Shown one piece after another: positions 33,373 to 42,570 of a stretch of DNA of 44,247 nucleotides. The translations under genes were made by a program, and so were the position numbers. Each line of letters opens with the position of its first letter. Position 1 is the first letter of the stretch. The notes under the pieces were generated by a model that searched no databases, was not told where the DNA came from, and worked only from the letters and a program-made list of their open reading frames with translations. Source of the DNA: JAWLBR01 sp041687495 (GTDB taxonomy: Bacteria; Bacillota; Limnochordia; DTU087; JAAYGB01); NCBI GenBank assembly GCA_041687495.1, contig JAWLBR010000014.1, positions 1 to 44,247 of the forward strand, in the 5' to 3' direction.

Positions 33373-36300
33373 CTAGAACGAGAATCTACCCTTGAATCCA
33401 AACCACTTTTCGCCTTCTCCGTCCAACGTAGTCTCAAAGACCACATTCGGATTCAGGCGGTATTCGACACCAATCTCCTGCACAGATGACTCGTTGACCT
33501 CTCGCGAGTAGGTAACAAATACATCATCTACCACGTATTTGCCCAGCTCCACTCGCACACTCTGCTCCACAACACTTGGCTGAATCTGGAGCCGGTCAAG
33601 GTCGAGAGCGGACTGGAATGTCCGCGTCAGATCACCCAGGAACTGATTGGCTAGTTCTCCTTCGACCATCTTAACTACCTCATCATCCAAGTCTTCCCAT
33701 AGGCCGCCCTTGAACGCTTGCTGCATCTTCTCCGGCCAGCCCAGTCTCGCCACCAGTTCTTGCTCAGGGATATCCAGGCTAGAGCGCAGAGTGGTCTCAA
33801 TCTGATCAACTCTACCCTGCAGCCGCAAAGTCACATCAGCTTCGTCCAACTTACCGTCGGCCCTCACATCGAGCAGCGGTAGTATCCCTTGTGCAGGAAC
33901 GAACTCTAGACTGCCTGATGCCACGGCAAACCTGGTGCCAAGGTAATTAAAGCTACCTCTATTCACCAGCAGCCTTCCATCCAGCTTAGGTTCCCGTAAG
34001 GTGCCACCGATGTGAGTACTACCCGTCAGCATCATGTCTATCCCCAGGCCTGTAACCGCGATGTCTTCTGAGGCAGCAACCGATAGATCCAGCTGAGCGT
34101 TCAGTGGCATGCTACCGGCTTGGGGAATTTTTAGCTGCGCTTTGCCCTGCCCAAGCTTCAGATCTCCGCTGATAATGGGCAGATCCGCTGGCCCCTGTAC
34201 CTGTACGTCTCCATCGATTCGCCCCGAAAGCAGGTCAGTAGCGAAACCAACCCGCTCCACCGACAGCTGTAGATCGTAGTGCTGCGGATGCAAAGCGGCC
34301 AGCTGTACTTTCCCTGCTCCTCTGACCTGACCGCGGCCCACTTGAGCAGTCAAGGCTTCAACCACTATCTGGCCTTGGTCGATCTTTAGCTCAGCCAGTA
34401 AGGATTCGGCTCTATCAGCAAGCAGGGAGTGACTCAAACTGTCGGCTCTGGCTGACACCAATCCCGCTAGCTCCGGCTTCTGCCATGACCCGGAAACCTG
34501 CATTTTACCTTCGACATGGGGATTCACCATCTCGGCGCCAAAGGCGGTAACCCGACGCCTTTCCACAGAGCTGGGCTCCACTGTAACACCAATGTCAATC
34601 GCTGCTGTCTCCCCACTCTTTACTCCAGTCACACCTAACTGCGCCAGGAACGGCAGCGGAAGGTCGGTGTGCCCCCGAGCATGGAGAACATGGCCTGGAG
34701 CCTGCACCCGAATCTCTTCAATGTCAAGTCGAGAACCATTGAGGGCAAACCGGGCCTGACCTTCTGAGAGTTCTAGGTCTGCGTACCCCGCTTGCGCCAA
34801 GTCGATGGTACCATCTAGCTGAGGCTGCTTTGCTGTTCCAGCCAACGTGAGCCCCCAGCCCACAGTTCCAGACACCCCAACTGGAATCCCGAAATTACCG
34901 GCAAGCGGCTGAAGTTGAAGGTCCTGTCCCTGTAGGACAAAATTCAGGTCTTCTTGCGAAGATAAGCGACCCTGGCCTACCACCAACCCTTGGCCCCACT
35001 CCATCCGGATTCGGTTCACGACTACAGTGGACCCCTGTAAAGTGACGTCCAAACTTCCGCCCAAACTGGCCTCTAGCAGGCTGCCATCATATAGATCCAG
35101 GATCACACGACCAGTAGGAGCTGAGGCTTTCCCCCAGATGTGGGCATAGCCATCGAGGGCGCCCGATAGCTTCAGCTGCTCTGGGATATCTGCCCACGCA
35201 GCGATAGCATTTACTGGAGTGCTGTCAAGCTGCACCTTGATGTCCAAATCAGGAACACCCGATTGACTGTCCAATTTCACTTGGCCAGAGGCCAGATACT
35301 CTCCACTGCCCTTCTCTAGGCGAACGCTTTCGAAGGTCACTGTGTCTCCAGCAAACAGAGCGTGCCCTCGCATGTGATCAAACCCCAGCACTCCAGTTCC
35401 GACGTTAGCTCCAGAGAAGTCTCCCTCTAGAATAGGAGCTGTGAGCGGCCCGGTGACCACAGCTTGCGCTTGTAGAGTTCCTTGGGCGTCATATCCCTTG
35501 GACGCAATCAACGCAGACTCAGCCAAATTCAACCCCTGGGCTTCCACTTCAAGATTCCAGCCCCTCGCCGGGTGAATCTGTCCCAGCGCGGTGACCTCAC
35601 CATCCCACGTCTGGCCTTTTAGGCTATCGATGAACAGTACTGAGTCTACCAGCCTAATCTGCGTGTCTACCCGCTGAATCTGTTCTCCGTACACATCAAG
35701 GTCGGAAACCGCCAGCTTACCACTCCCGTGCACAGAGTCCACCCATCCCGACAACTCTAATTCTCCCATTACATTGCCGGATACAGGAAAGCTCTGCCCC
35801 ATTGCAACCAACAGCTGGTCAGCAGCAATGTGATCAATCCCTACAGATACTTCAAGGGAGCTTTCGTCCCAAGGACTTACACTTCCCGCAAAGCTCATGT
35901 GCCCGTCTCCTAACTGCACGACGCCATCCTGAAGCCGCAGCGTTCCATCTTCCCACAGAATCTGCGAGCGTACCGAGTCAGCATGGTACTGGCCATAGGC
36001 GGGAGCTTCCACCTGAGCCTGTCCATTAACCCGTAAGGCAGATAGTTGCCCAGAGATCTCCCCTGCACCACTGAACTCACCAGATAGACCAGGTACAAGG
36101 CCAAGTTCTGCCAGAATCAGCTCTTTGCTCTCGACTACTAGGTCGAGCTCACCGTCCAGTCCAACACTGCCCTGAGCACTGGCGCTCCCGGTTGGCCCAT
36201 CTAGGTGAAGATAGTCAATGGATACCTTGCCTGCGCCGAAGGCTAGGCCAGCGTGCAGCTCATCAAACTGAGCGTCCTGCCACTGCAGCCCCTCCATAGC

Positions 36301-38136
36301 TAGGTTACCAGTGCCCTCGAGCCCGTCGACCTTCGTACCTATGCCACTCACAAGCACAGTGCCTGATACGTTCCCAACCTTTGCCTTGTGCTCTAGCTCT
36401 GGGAGCTTAGCGACAGCGCCAATGCCGGCTACCATCTCTGGAGTCACTTCCATCCTCTCCATCGAGAGGGCTACCCCGTAATCCAGCTCTGTTGCGGTGC
36501 CCGACTCGGGGATCTTAAGGTATCCGGACCCGGATACCCTCCCTCCGCCTTTACTCAGAGAGACTTGATCGACGACCAATCTAGTTCCAAACAAACTTCC
36601 CTTCAAGGCAGCATCGCCCCACTCTACTTCTCCCCATTCGAGAGCAGAGACCTGAACTTGCCCAGCTACCCTGGGCTTCTGCCACGGTCCTTCTACAGAT
36701 GCGCTAATCTGGACGTCTCCGCCGAGACCTTGCCTAACGCTATCTGGCAGAAGATCCCACTGGGTCAGCTGCTCGGCGTCAAGGGTCGACGTAAGACTCA
36801 GTTTCAGTACTGGACTGCTCCAGCTGACGATCTGTCCTGTGATATCTGTCTTGCCACCAAGAAAGTCAGTACTTAGATCCACCCACAGTTCAGAGGACTC
36901 AAGTCTCACAGCTCCAGAGACTCTGTCCAAGTCCCCCGGCAAACCGGGAACCCGCAGAGTGCCCGATGAGACTGTGATTTCACCATCGACTGTCGGATAA
37001 GTTGCTTTACCGGCAATCTCGAGATCTCCTTGCACCTGCCCAGCCAGCTTTAGCGACTCATCTAAAGCGGCCTCCACGCCTAAATCAGCAAGAAGCGTCT
37101 GTACATCCTCCAGCCGCACATCTAGATCGGAAATAGCCAGATCCAACCTAGGATCAGCAAACTCAGAGATCCGACCGGATGCCGACAATTGGCTTTCGCC
37201 AACTGTTCCCGTTACGTTCTGTAGTGCCAATGCATACCCATCAAAGACAATCTTTCCCTTAACCCGCTCCAACGGTTGCGGAACCTGAGCAAAGCTGCCC
37301 GTAACCTCAAATAAATCTATCATCACGGAGTACTCCGACAGGTCGCCGCCGAGTCCCTTCAACCCCACCGTGACATCTGCCGAGCCATCGGCTAGGGTCA
37401 GGTGAGGAATGGAGAAGATGCCTGAACGATCATATGAAGCGGCGCCAACATCGTCCGCCCTGACAAGCATCTGCCACGGCAGACCATCACTGCCCAGGTT
37501 GATCTGCCCGTCTACGGTGATCTTCCCCGCTGTAACCAGAGAATTGTACCCACTCACCTGGGCTGTCATTTGATCATTAGTCAGTTTTGCTCGCCCATTG
37601 ACCTGGGAAATCGACAGCTGCTCGCCCATCCGAGGCCAGTTCTTCACCGCAACTGTTCCATCAAGCACACGGATATCCACTGACAATGGTATCGAAAAAC
37701 TGGCCGCATTGCTCCCAGATCCATTTGATAGAACTGAGGCAACGTCCCAGGTCCCGTCCTGGAGTCTCTCCAAGGCAATTTTGGGTTCGATCATAGTCAC
37801 GCTGCTGATTCCCATAGTCGGATTCCAAGGCGTAAGCAACAATCTAGCCAGATCTGCCCTTACCACAATCCCCTTGGCCCGGGCAAGAACCTCTCCGTCT
37901 GCAGCCAGTGTCACATCAGTGATCTCCACCTGGCTAAGCCCGGCAGGCCTGATCTCGCCAAAATCCACTGATACTCCCAACTCTTGTTCTAGACCCGCCA
38001 AGAGATGCTCATGCAAAAAAGACTCAGTGGGCAAGCTGCTAACCACATATGGAATGGCAGCGGCCATCAAACAATAGACTGCGGCAAATGCGAGAAATAT
38101 GGCTAGAACTGCTTCCCGCCTCAACTGCTGTTTCAA
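33373..38136 (-). CDS. tamB: TamB/DUF490 translocation and assembly module protein
   Basis: 1587 aa. N-terminal membrane anchor (about 6-32; AVLAIFLAFAAVYCLMAAA), then a very long repetitive beta-rich body with AsmA/TamB-like units (LASGQV, GxGRVSGSG, DGEITVSSGTL patterns) and a C-terminal DUF490 domain ending GFKGRFSF with a final Phe. TamB spans the periplasm as a hydrophobic groove, and in diderms is linked to barrel insertion or phospholipid transport. It is longer than E. coli TamB (1259 aa). The TTG start at 38134-38136 follows GAGGGGGG; the frame continues 55 codons upstream without a ribosome site. It is directly upstream of bamA, a common pairing outside proteobacteria in place of TamA. 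Confidence 0.92.
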   Translation of the reverse strand: MKQQLRREAVLAIFLAFAAVYCLMAAAIPYVVSSLPTESFLHEHLLAGLEQELGVSVDFGEIRPAGLSQVEITDVTLAADGEVLARAKGIVVRADLARLLLTPWNPTMGISSVTMIEPKIALERLQDGTWDVASVLSNGSGSNAASFSIPLSVDIRVLDGTVAVKNWPRMGEQLSISQVNGRAKLTNDQMTAQVSGYNSLVTAGKITVDGQINLGSDGLPWQMLVRADDVGAASYDRSGIFSIPHLTLADGSADVTVGLKGLGGDLSEYSVMIDLFEVTGSFAQVPQPLERVKGKIVFDGYALALQNVTGTVGESQLSASGRISEFADPRLDLAISDLDVRLEDVQTLLADLGVEAALDESLKLAGQVQGDLEIAGKATYPTVDGEITVSSGTLRVPGLPGDLDRVSGAVRLESSELWVDLSTDFLGGKTDITGQIVSWSSPVLKLSLTSTLDAEQLTQWDLLPDSVRQGLGGDVQISASVEGPWQKPRVAGQVQVSALEWGEVEWGDAALKGSLFGTRLVVDQVSLSKGGGRVSGSGYLKIPESGTATELDYGVALSMERMEVTPEMVAGIGAVAKLPELEHKAKVGNVSGTVLVSGIGTKVDGLEGTGNLAMEGLQWQDAQFDELHAGLAFGAGKVSIDYLHLDGPTGSASAQGSVGLDGELDLVVESKELILAELGLVPGLSGEFSGAGEISGQLSALRVNGQAQVEAPAYGQYHADSVRSQILWEDGTLRLQDGVVQLGDGHMSFAGSVSPWDESSLEVSVGIDHIAADQLLVAMGQSFPVSGNVMGELELSGWVDSVHGSGKLAVSDLDVYGEQIQRVDTQIRLVDSVLFIDSLKGQTWDGEVTALGQIHPARGWNLEVEAQGLNLAESALIASKGYDAQGTLQAQAVVTGPLTAPILEGDFSGANVGTGVLGFDHMRGHALFAGDTVTFESVRLEKGSGEYLASGQVKLDSQSGVPDLDIKVQLDSTPVNAIAAWADIPEQLKLSGALDGYAHIWGKASAPTGRVILDLYDGSLLEASLGGSLDVTLQGSTVVVNRIRMEWGQGLVVGQGRLSSQEDLNFVLQGQDLQLQPLAGNFGIPVGVSGTVGWGLTLAGTAKQPQLDGTIDLAQAGYADLELSEGQARFALNGSRLDIEEIRVQAPGHVLHARGHTDLPLPFLAQLGVTGVKSGETAAIDIGVTVEPSSVERRRVTAFGAEMVNPHVEGKMQVSGSWQKPELAGLVSARADSLSHSLLADRAESLLAELKIDQGQIVVEALTAQVGRGQVRGAGKVQLAALHPQHYDLQLSVERVGFATDLLSGRIDGDVQVQGPADLPIISGDLKLGQGKAQLKIPQAGSMPLNAQLDLSVAASEDIAVTGLGIDMMLTGSTHIGGTLREPKLDGRLLVNRGSFNYLGTRFAVASGSLEFVPAQGILPLLDVRADGKLDEADVTLRLQGRVDQIETTLRSSLDIPEQELVARLGWPEKMQQAFKGGLWEDLDDEVVKMVEGELANQFLGDLTRTFQSALDLDRLQIQPSVVEQSVRVELGKYVVDDVFVTYSREVNESSVQEIGVEYRLNPNVVFETTLDGEGEKWFGFKGRFSF

Positions 38137-38199
38137 ACCGGCCGTGCCCCCCCTCTCGCCGCGCGCCAAAGAAGCCGCAGTTAATTTCGCGATAGTCCC

Positions 38200-38205
38200 A
38201 TTGTA
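38200..38205 (-). promoter_or_regulatory. Possible -10 element upstream of tamB
   Basis: TACAAT followed by GGGA, about 65 bases before the tamB TTG. No -35 at 16-18 bases. It resembles the other two promoters in its GGG after the -10 but lacks the TGn extension. Confidence 0.3.
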
Positions 38206-38332
38206 CCTGATAACAGTAATTATTTCGATAGGAAACAGAACCGCACCTCTGTTGGAGTTATCCTGCTCAGGCAGAATGTAGTAGAACGGCAGGACTGCCA
38301 TGGGCCAGCTCGGTTGACCTTAACCGGCCCAA

Positions 38333-38362
38333 TGAAAAAGAAGCCCGACTAGGGGCCTCTTT
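38333..38362 (-). terminator. Rho-independent terminator of the S55 peptidase unit
   Basis: An 8-bp stem with one G-U pair (AGAGGCCC with GGGCTTCT, 38353-38360 and 38339-38346), loop of six, followed by TTTTT on the minus strand; 20 bases after the stop. Confidence 0.85.
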
Positions 38363-38382
38363 CATCGGTCATATGCACATTA

Positions 38383-40443
38383 CTAGTTTTCTTCGGGCGC
38401 CTCGGGCTGAGTCGAGTTCTCAGAGGCCTCCGCATTGGGTTCTTCACCTTCATCGCCTGTTTGTTGGCTGTCATCCTTGGACTGCTGATCCCCAGCAGTG
38501 GTGGCATCTGAATCGTCTTCAGAGACATCAGTAGCCCCGGTACTCGAATCGCTTTCCTGTACTGACAGGATGTTGAGCTCAAACCCAATTTCGCCCTCCA
38601 GGTAATACTGGGTAGCCAGTACACTGCGGATAGGATCTGGCTGCTTCCCATTCCAACCATCACTTGCGGTCGGGGGAATGTTCTCATCTGTCGTTGATGC
38701 ATACCTGGATCCCGAACGCCCTAGCACGTTGGTGCCATCACTTGCATCGGGGCTATCTTCCACTTCTCCCATCGCCGGGATCGCTTGCTCTGCCGGGTCA
38801 TACGGATCAAGGTAGGGAACAAACTCGACTACCAAGTCTTGGTGTCTTGGGCGTTGCCCTAAGTCCTTAATGAGCTTATCTAGACTTTCTGCATTGCTGG
38901 GCGGCTGGGTTCCGTCGGTTTTCTCTTCGGACTTGTCGTCCAGTTCTTCATGATACGGAGTTTTCTCAGCAAACAGGTAACCTGACCCTCCGCCGCGAAC
39001 AGTGACATGGACCGTACCTGGCTGCACGTACTCGGGAATGTCTAGTCTGACGATTTTGGTCTCCCGCTTACCCCGATACGGTCGAATCACCACTTCCACA
39101 TTAAGCGATTCGCCAGGAGCAACTGCATGCCGCATCGGTCTGGCCCGTTCGATTACAGCCGTCTGCCGAGACGAATCGACTTCGACCTCCAGCTGCACCC
39201 GTTCCACCTCTACAGCCTTAAACTCATTGCGCAACAACAGATCAGTAGCCTCAAGCAGTTCACTCAGTGAAACCGCAGCAATGTCGATGGCACTGTAGTA
39301 TAGGTTATCCCGGACGACTGGTTCCATGTCTTTGCCAAAGATTCGATAGATCACCCGAGATGTCCCCGGGCCAAGGCGATCAATGGCTCTATCCAGTACA
39401 CCAAGAAGGGCCGATGCGCTAAATCGATTGGTAAACTGCTCGCTGCGTACCACCTCAAACTGATACTCGTATTCCTTGTTACTGTCTTTGTCATTCACTC
39501 TAACATCGTATGTCACCACTGGCGGCAGCTTGCCGATGGTACCACCCACGGCAGCGAAGCGATCCTGTGAGATGGTGCCTACCGTTTCCAGAGGAGACGC
39601 CAATTTGAAGCCAATATCTGTGCTCTTAACAATTGCGTTGACATACGCCGTGGATGCAAAGGCGTTAATGTCTCCCCAACTTCCAGCGGTGTGGCCAAAG
39701 GCAATGAACTCCTCCCCATCAACATGGGTTACCGTTCCCACCGACGTCAGATTCACATCACCCCGAACCCACTGCATTCCTAAGGCTGCTCCTGGTTCCA
39801 ATTCCACATCGGTAGCTGATCCCATAGCCCCAGGCCACAGCCTCCCGCTCTCAACTGGATACATTCCCCAAGGCCGGGTGGCATCGGCAAGGGTATCCAT
39901 CGCTCTGTGACTCAGTCCAGATGCCATGATCGGAGTGGCCAGGGGAGCCCATGCTTCGCCCTTGAGCTGCAGTTCCCCGCCGCTTCGCTTTACTCTCTCC
40001 AGTACAGTCAACATGCTGTGAATCGGCGTAATCACAGCTAACCCATCGGGGTTATTCCGATAAGCACCACTGATGGCTCCGATCAGCTTTCCATCTACGT
40101 AGACTGGGCTTCCGCTCATCCCTTGTACAACTCCACCAGTGCGCTCAATTACCTCTTGGCTTACTCTGGCCAGAATCATGTCTCCACTGGTCCCTGATTC
40201 GGGCATAACCGAAAGTATCTCAACCTCGAAGTCTTCAATCTTGGTTCCATGAAAAACAGTCTTGGCGGTTCCCACCATACCTTCCCTCAGCTCTGCTACC
40301 GACATGAACTGAGTCTGATCCAGACCCGCCGCAGCGGCGAATGCTCTCTCAGGAGTTACCGAACCAAGCAACAAAGCACCGAATGCGAACACCAAGACAA
40401 TACCCAAGACGCTAGACCAACGATAATTGCGTATCCTAAGCAA
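38383..40443 (-). CDS. SpoIVB-type (peptidase S55) domain protein
   Basis: 686 aa. N-terminal membrane segment/signal (about 10-28), then an S55 region: LREGMVGTAKTVFHG, IEDFEVEIL, and GGVVQGMSGSPVYVDGKLIG (about 103-122), with S110 as likely nucleophile. Later TVTHVDGEEFIAFGHTAGSW holds a His that may act in catalysis; it lies after the Ser, unlike SpoIVB itself as I remember it, so residue roles are inferred. No PDZ domain is apparent. The C-terminal 60 residues are very acidic and Ser/Thr-rich. The TTG start follows GGGAGG at 7 bases. It lies just downstream of the AMIN/glycosidase gene. It need not be sporulation-specific; a secreted envelope protease is equally likely. Confidence 0.85.
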   Translation of the reverse strand: MLRIRNYRWSSVLGIVLVFAFGALLLGSVTPERAFAAAAGLDQTQFMSVAELREGMVGTAKTVFHGTKIEDFEVEILSVMPESGTSGDMILARVSQEVIERTGGVVQGMSGSPVYVDGKLIGAISGAYRNNPDGLAVITPIHSMLTVLERVKRSGGELQLKGEAWAPLATPIMASGLSHRAMDTLADATRPWGMYPVESGRLWPGAMGSATDVELEPGAALGMQWVRGDVNLTSVGTVTHVDGEEFIAFGHTAGSWGDINAFASTAYVNAIVKSTDIGFKLASPLETVGTISQDRFAAVGGTIGKLPPVVTYDVRVNDKDSNKEYEYQFEVVRSEQFTNRFSASALLGVLDRAIDRLGPGTSRVIYRIFGKDMEPVVRDNLYYSAIDIAAVSLSELLEATDLLLRNEFKAVEVERVQLEVEVDSSRQTAVIERARPMRHAVAPGESLNVEVVIRPYRGKRETKIVRLDIPEYVQPGTVHVTVRGGGSGYLFAEKTPYHEELDDKSEEKTDGTQPPSNAESLDKLIKDLGQRPRHQDLVVEFVPYLDPYDPAEQAIPAMGEVEDSPDASDGTNVLGRSGSRYASTTDENIPPTASDGWNGKQPDPIRSVLATQYYLEGEIGFELNILSVQESDSSTGATDVSEDDSDATTAGDQQSKDDSQQTGDEGEEPNAEASENSTQPEAPEEN

Positions 40444-40456
40444 GCTTTTACCTCCC

Positions 40457-41893
40457 TTAATCAGACAGCACCAGTATAGCACTGCCAACCGGCCGCTCCC
40501 GCCCATCTGAGGGAAGGTTGAGCACTCTATCCCTTACCACCAGCGTCGCACTACCTCCGCCATCCAAATTCAGTGCATCGACGGCTCCCAGTTTTGCCAT
40601 TAACTCCGCCAATTCGTGCAAAGTAACCCCGATGCTGACATCGGTCTGCCTCCCATTTACCGTTACCAGCAGTATCTGGCCATCGGCACAAATACCAAAA
40701 GCCGTCCGGGGAGCTCGACCATTGACGACATCAGGCTGGAAACGCTCTTCCTTTCCAGTGATGAAGGTCTGACCAGCCCGCAGTAACCGGGGTCCAGCGC
40801 CGACTGCGTGCACCACGTCTCCGGTCATCCAATCCGGCGATAGCCGCCAGTGGGCCCGGACAGGTTCACCGATGCTCAGCCCTGCAATCTGTTCTATTCC
40901 AGCTCCATGGGCAGAGATCACGAAACCACCTTCGGGAATAAGCGTACTTCCCTGGTCCCGCACTGCGGTAACCACGCCATCTGTCACCACTACCTCCACG
41001 CCAAAATCGTTGGTTCTGGTCGTTCTTCCATACTCTGCGTTGTACAGAATGATGTCATCCTGACGCCTCACTCGATTGACTCCAGTAAGGGAAACTGTCT
41101 TGTCGGCAGGTAGACCCAGATTCCCCACAATATCCACCTGGTCGATTAAGAATTTCCCATCGGCGGTAATTCCCAGCGCCGTCCGGTTAAAGATCGGGTA
41201 GCTAACCAACTTACCATCCAGGATCAGCAAACCGAGGGGAGAACCGTTGCCCGCAAAGAAACTGGCGTTCACACCGGCCAAGGCATCGTTGTCAGCGGCG
41301 ATGGCCTCCACGGTCTGAAGCCCGCCGGCTCCGAGATTGGCCAGTGCTGGCCGAATCCTAGACCTGGAGCTATTGGGATTGATCCGCAGGTAGTTGACAA
41401 AGACCTGTCCGGCTGGGGTTCCCTGGCGAAACTGCCCGTAGCGGACACCCGGTGAAATCAGGGTTTCATAGCCATCCTGGTAATTCTTATTCACCCGGAC
41501 CACCAAAGTATTTCCCTTTACTTCATGTTCGGGCGCTGGCACCCGCTGCTTCAGGTCCATAACCACCCTGGTATATGTATTGTACTGGGTGATGCGAATC
41601 TGCTTCACCAGTACATCGTCGGCGTTGATGCTGCCCACCTCAGGCGACTTGGTTGTTCCATGCAGATCGATAATCACTTTGCTGGGCGATGGTGTACTCC
41701 ACACCCGATAGGAAATTGGGCCATGCACCTGCAGCTTTAGAGTAACCGTATCTAACGAAAATTCGGGCGTCACTGACTTCAGCTCCGCCTCCTGCCCGTG
41801 GACTACCGGACCAAACCCGATTCCCATACCTAAACAGATTAGCAGTGTTATCCATACGACTTGCATCATCAATGTCCGGTTAGATCCTTGCAT
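40457..41893 (-). CDS. AMIN-domain phosphodiester glycosidase (NAGPA family) exoprotein
   Basis: 478 aa. Signal peptide (about 1-34; ITLLICLGMGIGFGPVVHG), an AMIN-like domain (about 45-135; VWSTPSPSKVIIDLHGTTKS, QYNTYTRVVMDLKQRV) that targets peptidoglycan or polysaccharide, then a NAGPA/DUF2233 domain with DALAGVNASFF, APRTAFGICADGQIL and LMAKLGAVDALNLDGGGSAT. Such enzymes cleave GlcNAc- or sugar-phosphodiester bonds; here wall or capsule polymers are plausible substrates. The ATG follows GGGAG. The S55 gene starts 14 bases downstream, so the pair is cotranscribed. Confidence 0.88.
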   Translation of the reverse strand: MQGSNRTLMMQVVWITLLICLGMGIGFGPVVHGQEAELKSVTPEFSLDTVTLKLQVHGPISYRVWSTPSPSKVIIDLHGTTKSPEVGSINADDVLVKQIRITQYNTYTRVVMDLKQRVPAPEHEVKGNTLVVRVNKNYQDGYETLISPGVRYGQFRQGTPAGQVFVNYLRINPNSSRSRIRPALANLGAGGLQTVEAIAADNDALAGVNASFFAGNGSPLGLLILDGKLVSYPIFNRTALGITADGKFLIDQVDIVGNLGLPADKTVSLTGVNRVRRQDDIILYNAEYGRTTRTNDFGVEVVVTDGVVTAVRDQGSTLIPEGGFVISAHGAGIEQIAGLSIGEPVRAHWRLSPDWMTGDVVHAVGAGPRLLRAGQTFITGKEERFQPDVVNGRAPRTAFGICADGQILLVTVNGRQTDVSIGVTLHELAELMAKLGAVDALNLDGGGSATLVVRDRVLNLPSDGRERPVGSAILVLSD

Positions 41894-41987
41894 AGGGCTT
41901 CACTCCCATCTTGCCTAGATATTTCTTGTTTTGCCTGGGTAATCCTGCTTATGGCGCCCCCGGTAATATCTGTCGCTTGATCACGGC

Positions 41988-42017
41988 AGCGGGGTAGGCC
42001 CTTCGACCTACCCCGCT
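41988..42017. other. Perfect 11-bp inverted repeat without T run
   Basis: AGCGGGGTAGG ... CCTACCCCGCT (41988-41998 and 42007-42017, 8-base loop) lies between the 77-aa protein gene and the glycosidase gene. No T run on either strand, so not a standard terminator. It could stabilise mRNA, weaken read-through or bind a protein. Confidence 0.6.
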
Positions 42018-42108
42018 ACAATTGTGACACTTTGTCTAGTTAGTTTGTGCCAGCACTCCGGCGTTTGTTCCTACTGCCTTTTCTCTATTCTAGCGGCAGA
42101 TGATCCAC

Positions 42109-42342
42109 CTAGCGCATATTGTCCTCGTGCATGTCACCTACCCAACGGTGAATGTCCCGAGTCAAGCGGTACGTACTTTGCGTCGTCCGCTGAATGTCTT
42201 GCAGCAGTTGGGTGTGTCGTCTCACCATCATCATGCAGTCATCGTCCATCCTTGGACGATGTGACGTATCACGGCGGTAGTCCCAAGGATCAACATCATA
42301 CGGACAATCATAGCGCCGAGGCATCCTTGGTCTGTATTCCAT
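42109..42342 (-). CDS. Small basic protein of unknown function (77 aa)
   Basis: Not recognised. MEYRPRMPRRYDCPYDVDPW then RPRMDDDCMMMVRRHTQLLQ and a helical basic/aromatic end. Rich in Arg, Asp, Met and Tyr, with two Cys; no signal peptide or membrane segment. The N-terminal half is disordered-like and the second half amphipathic helix. The ATG 42340-42342 follows AAAGGAGG at 10 bases, and a promoter with -10 TAGAAT lies 75 bases upstream, so it is very likely expressed. The frame is open 34 codons further up, but those would start on the promoter's -35. The composition resembles small spore-coat or scaffold proteins, which is only a guess. Confidence 0.65.
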   Translation of the reverse strand: MEYRPRMPRRYDCPYDVDPWDYRRDTSHRPRMDDDCMMMVRRHTQLLQDIQRTTQSTYRLTRDIHRWVGDMHEDNMR

Positions 42343-42416
42343 ATACTGCGTCCCTCCTTTCAGATTCACGAGCGAGGTGAAGTCTCCCGTGACCTTTAAT
42401 ATCAAGTTTCGCTTGT

Positions 42417-42444
42417 ATTCTATTCGGAGAGAGTCAATTCTCAA
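42417..42444 (-). promoter_or_regulatory. SigA-type promoter for the 77-aa protein unit
   Basis: The minus strand reads TTGAGA, 16 bases, TAGAAT: five of six matches at both boxes. The expected start is near 42410, about 70 bases before the ATG. It lies after the flgJ terminator. Confidence 0.6.
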
Positions 42445-42512
42445 TGGGAACTGAAGGGGGTTTTTGCCAGTTCAGGGGAATTGGGGCCTTCAGTACTACC
42501 GCTTAGATAACG

Positions 42513-42542
42513 CGAAAAGCGCCCAAGATATCCTTGAGCGCC
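42513..42542 (-). terminator. Rho-independent terminator of flgI-flgJ
   Basis: A 9-bp stem with one G-U pair (GCGCTCAAG with CTTGGGCGC, 42533-42541 and 42519-42527), loop of five, followed by TTTT on the minus strand; 29 bases after the flgJ stop. Confidence 0.85.
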
Positions 42543-42570
42543 TAAACCGGTCAGACTGATTGATTTAACG

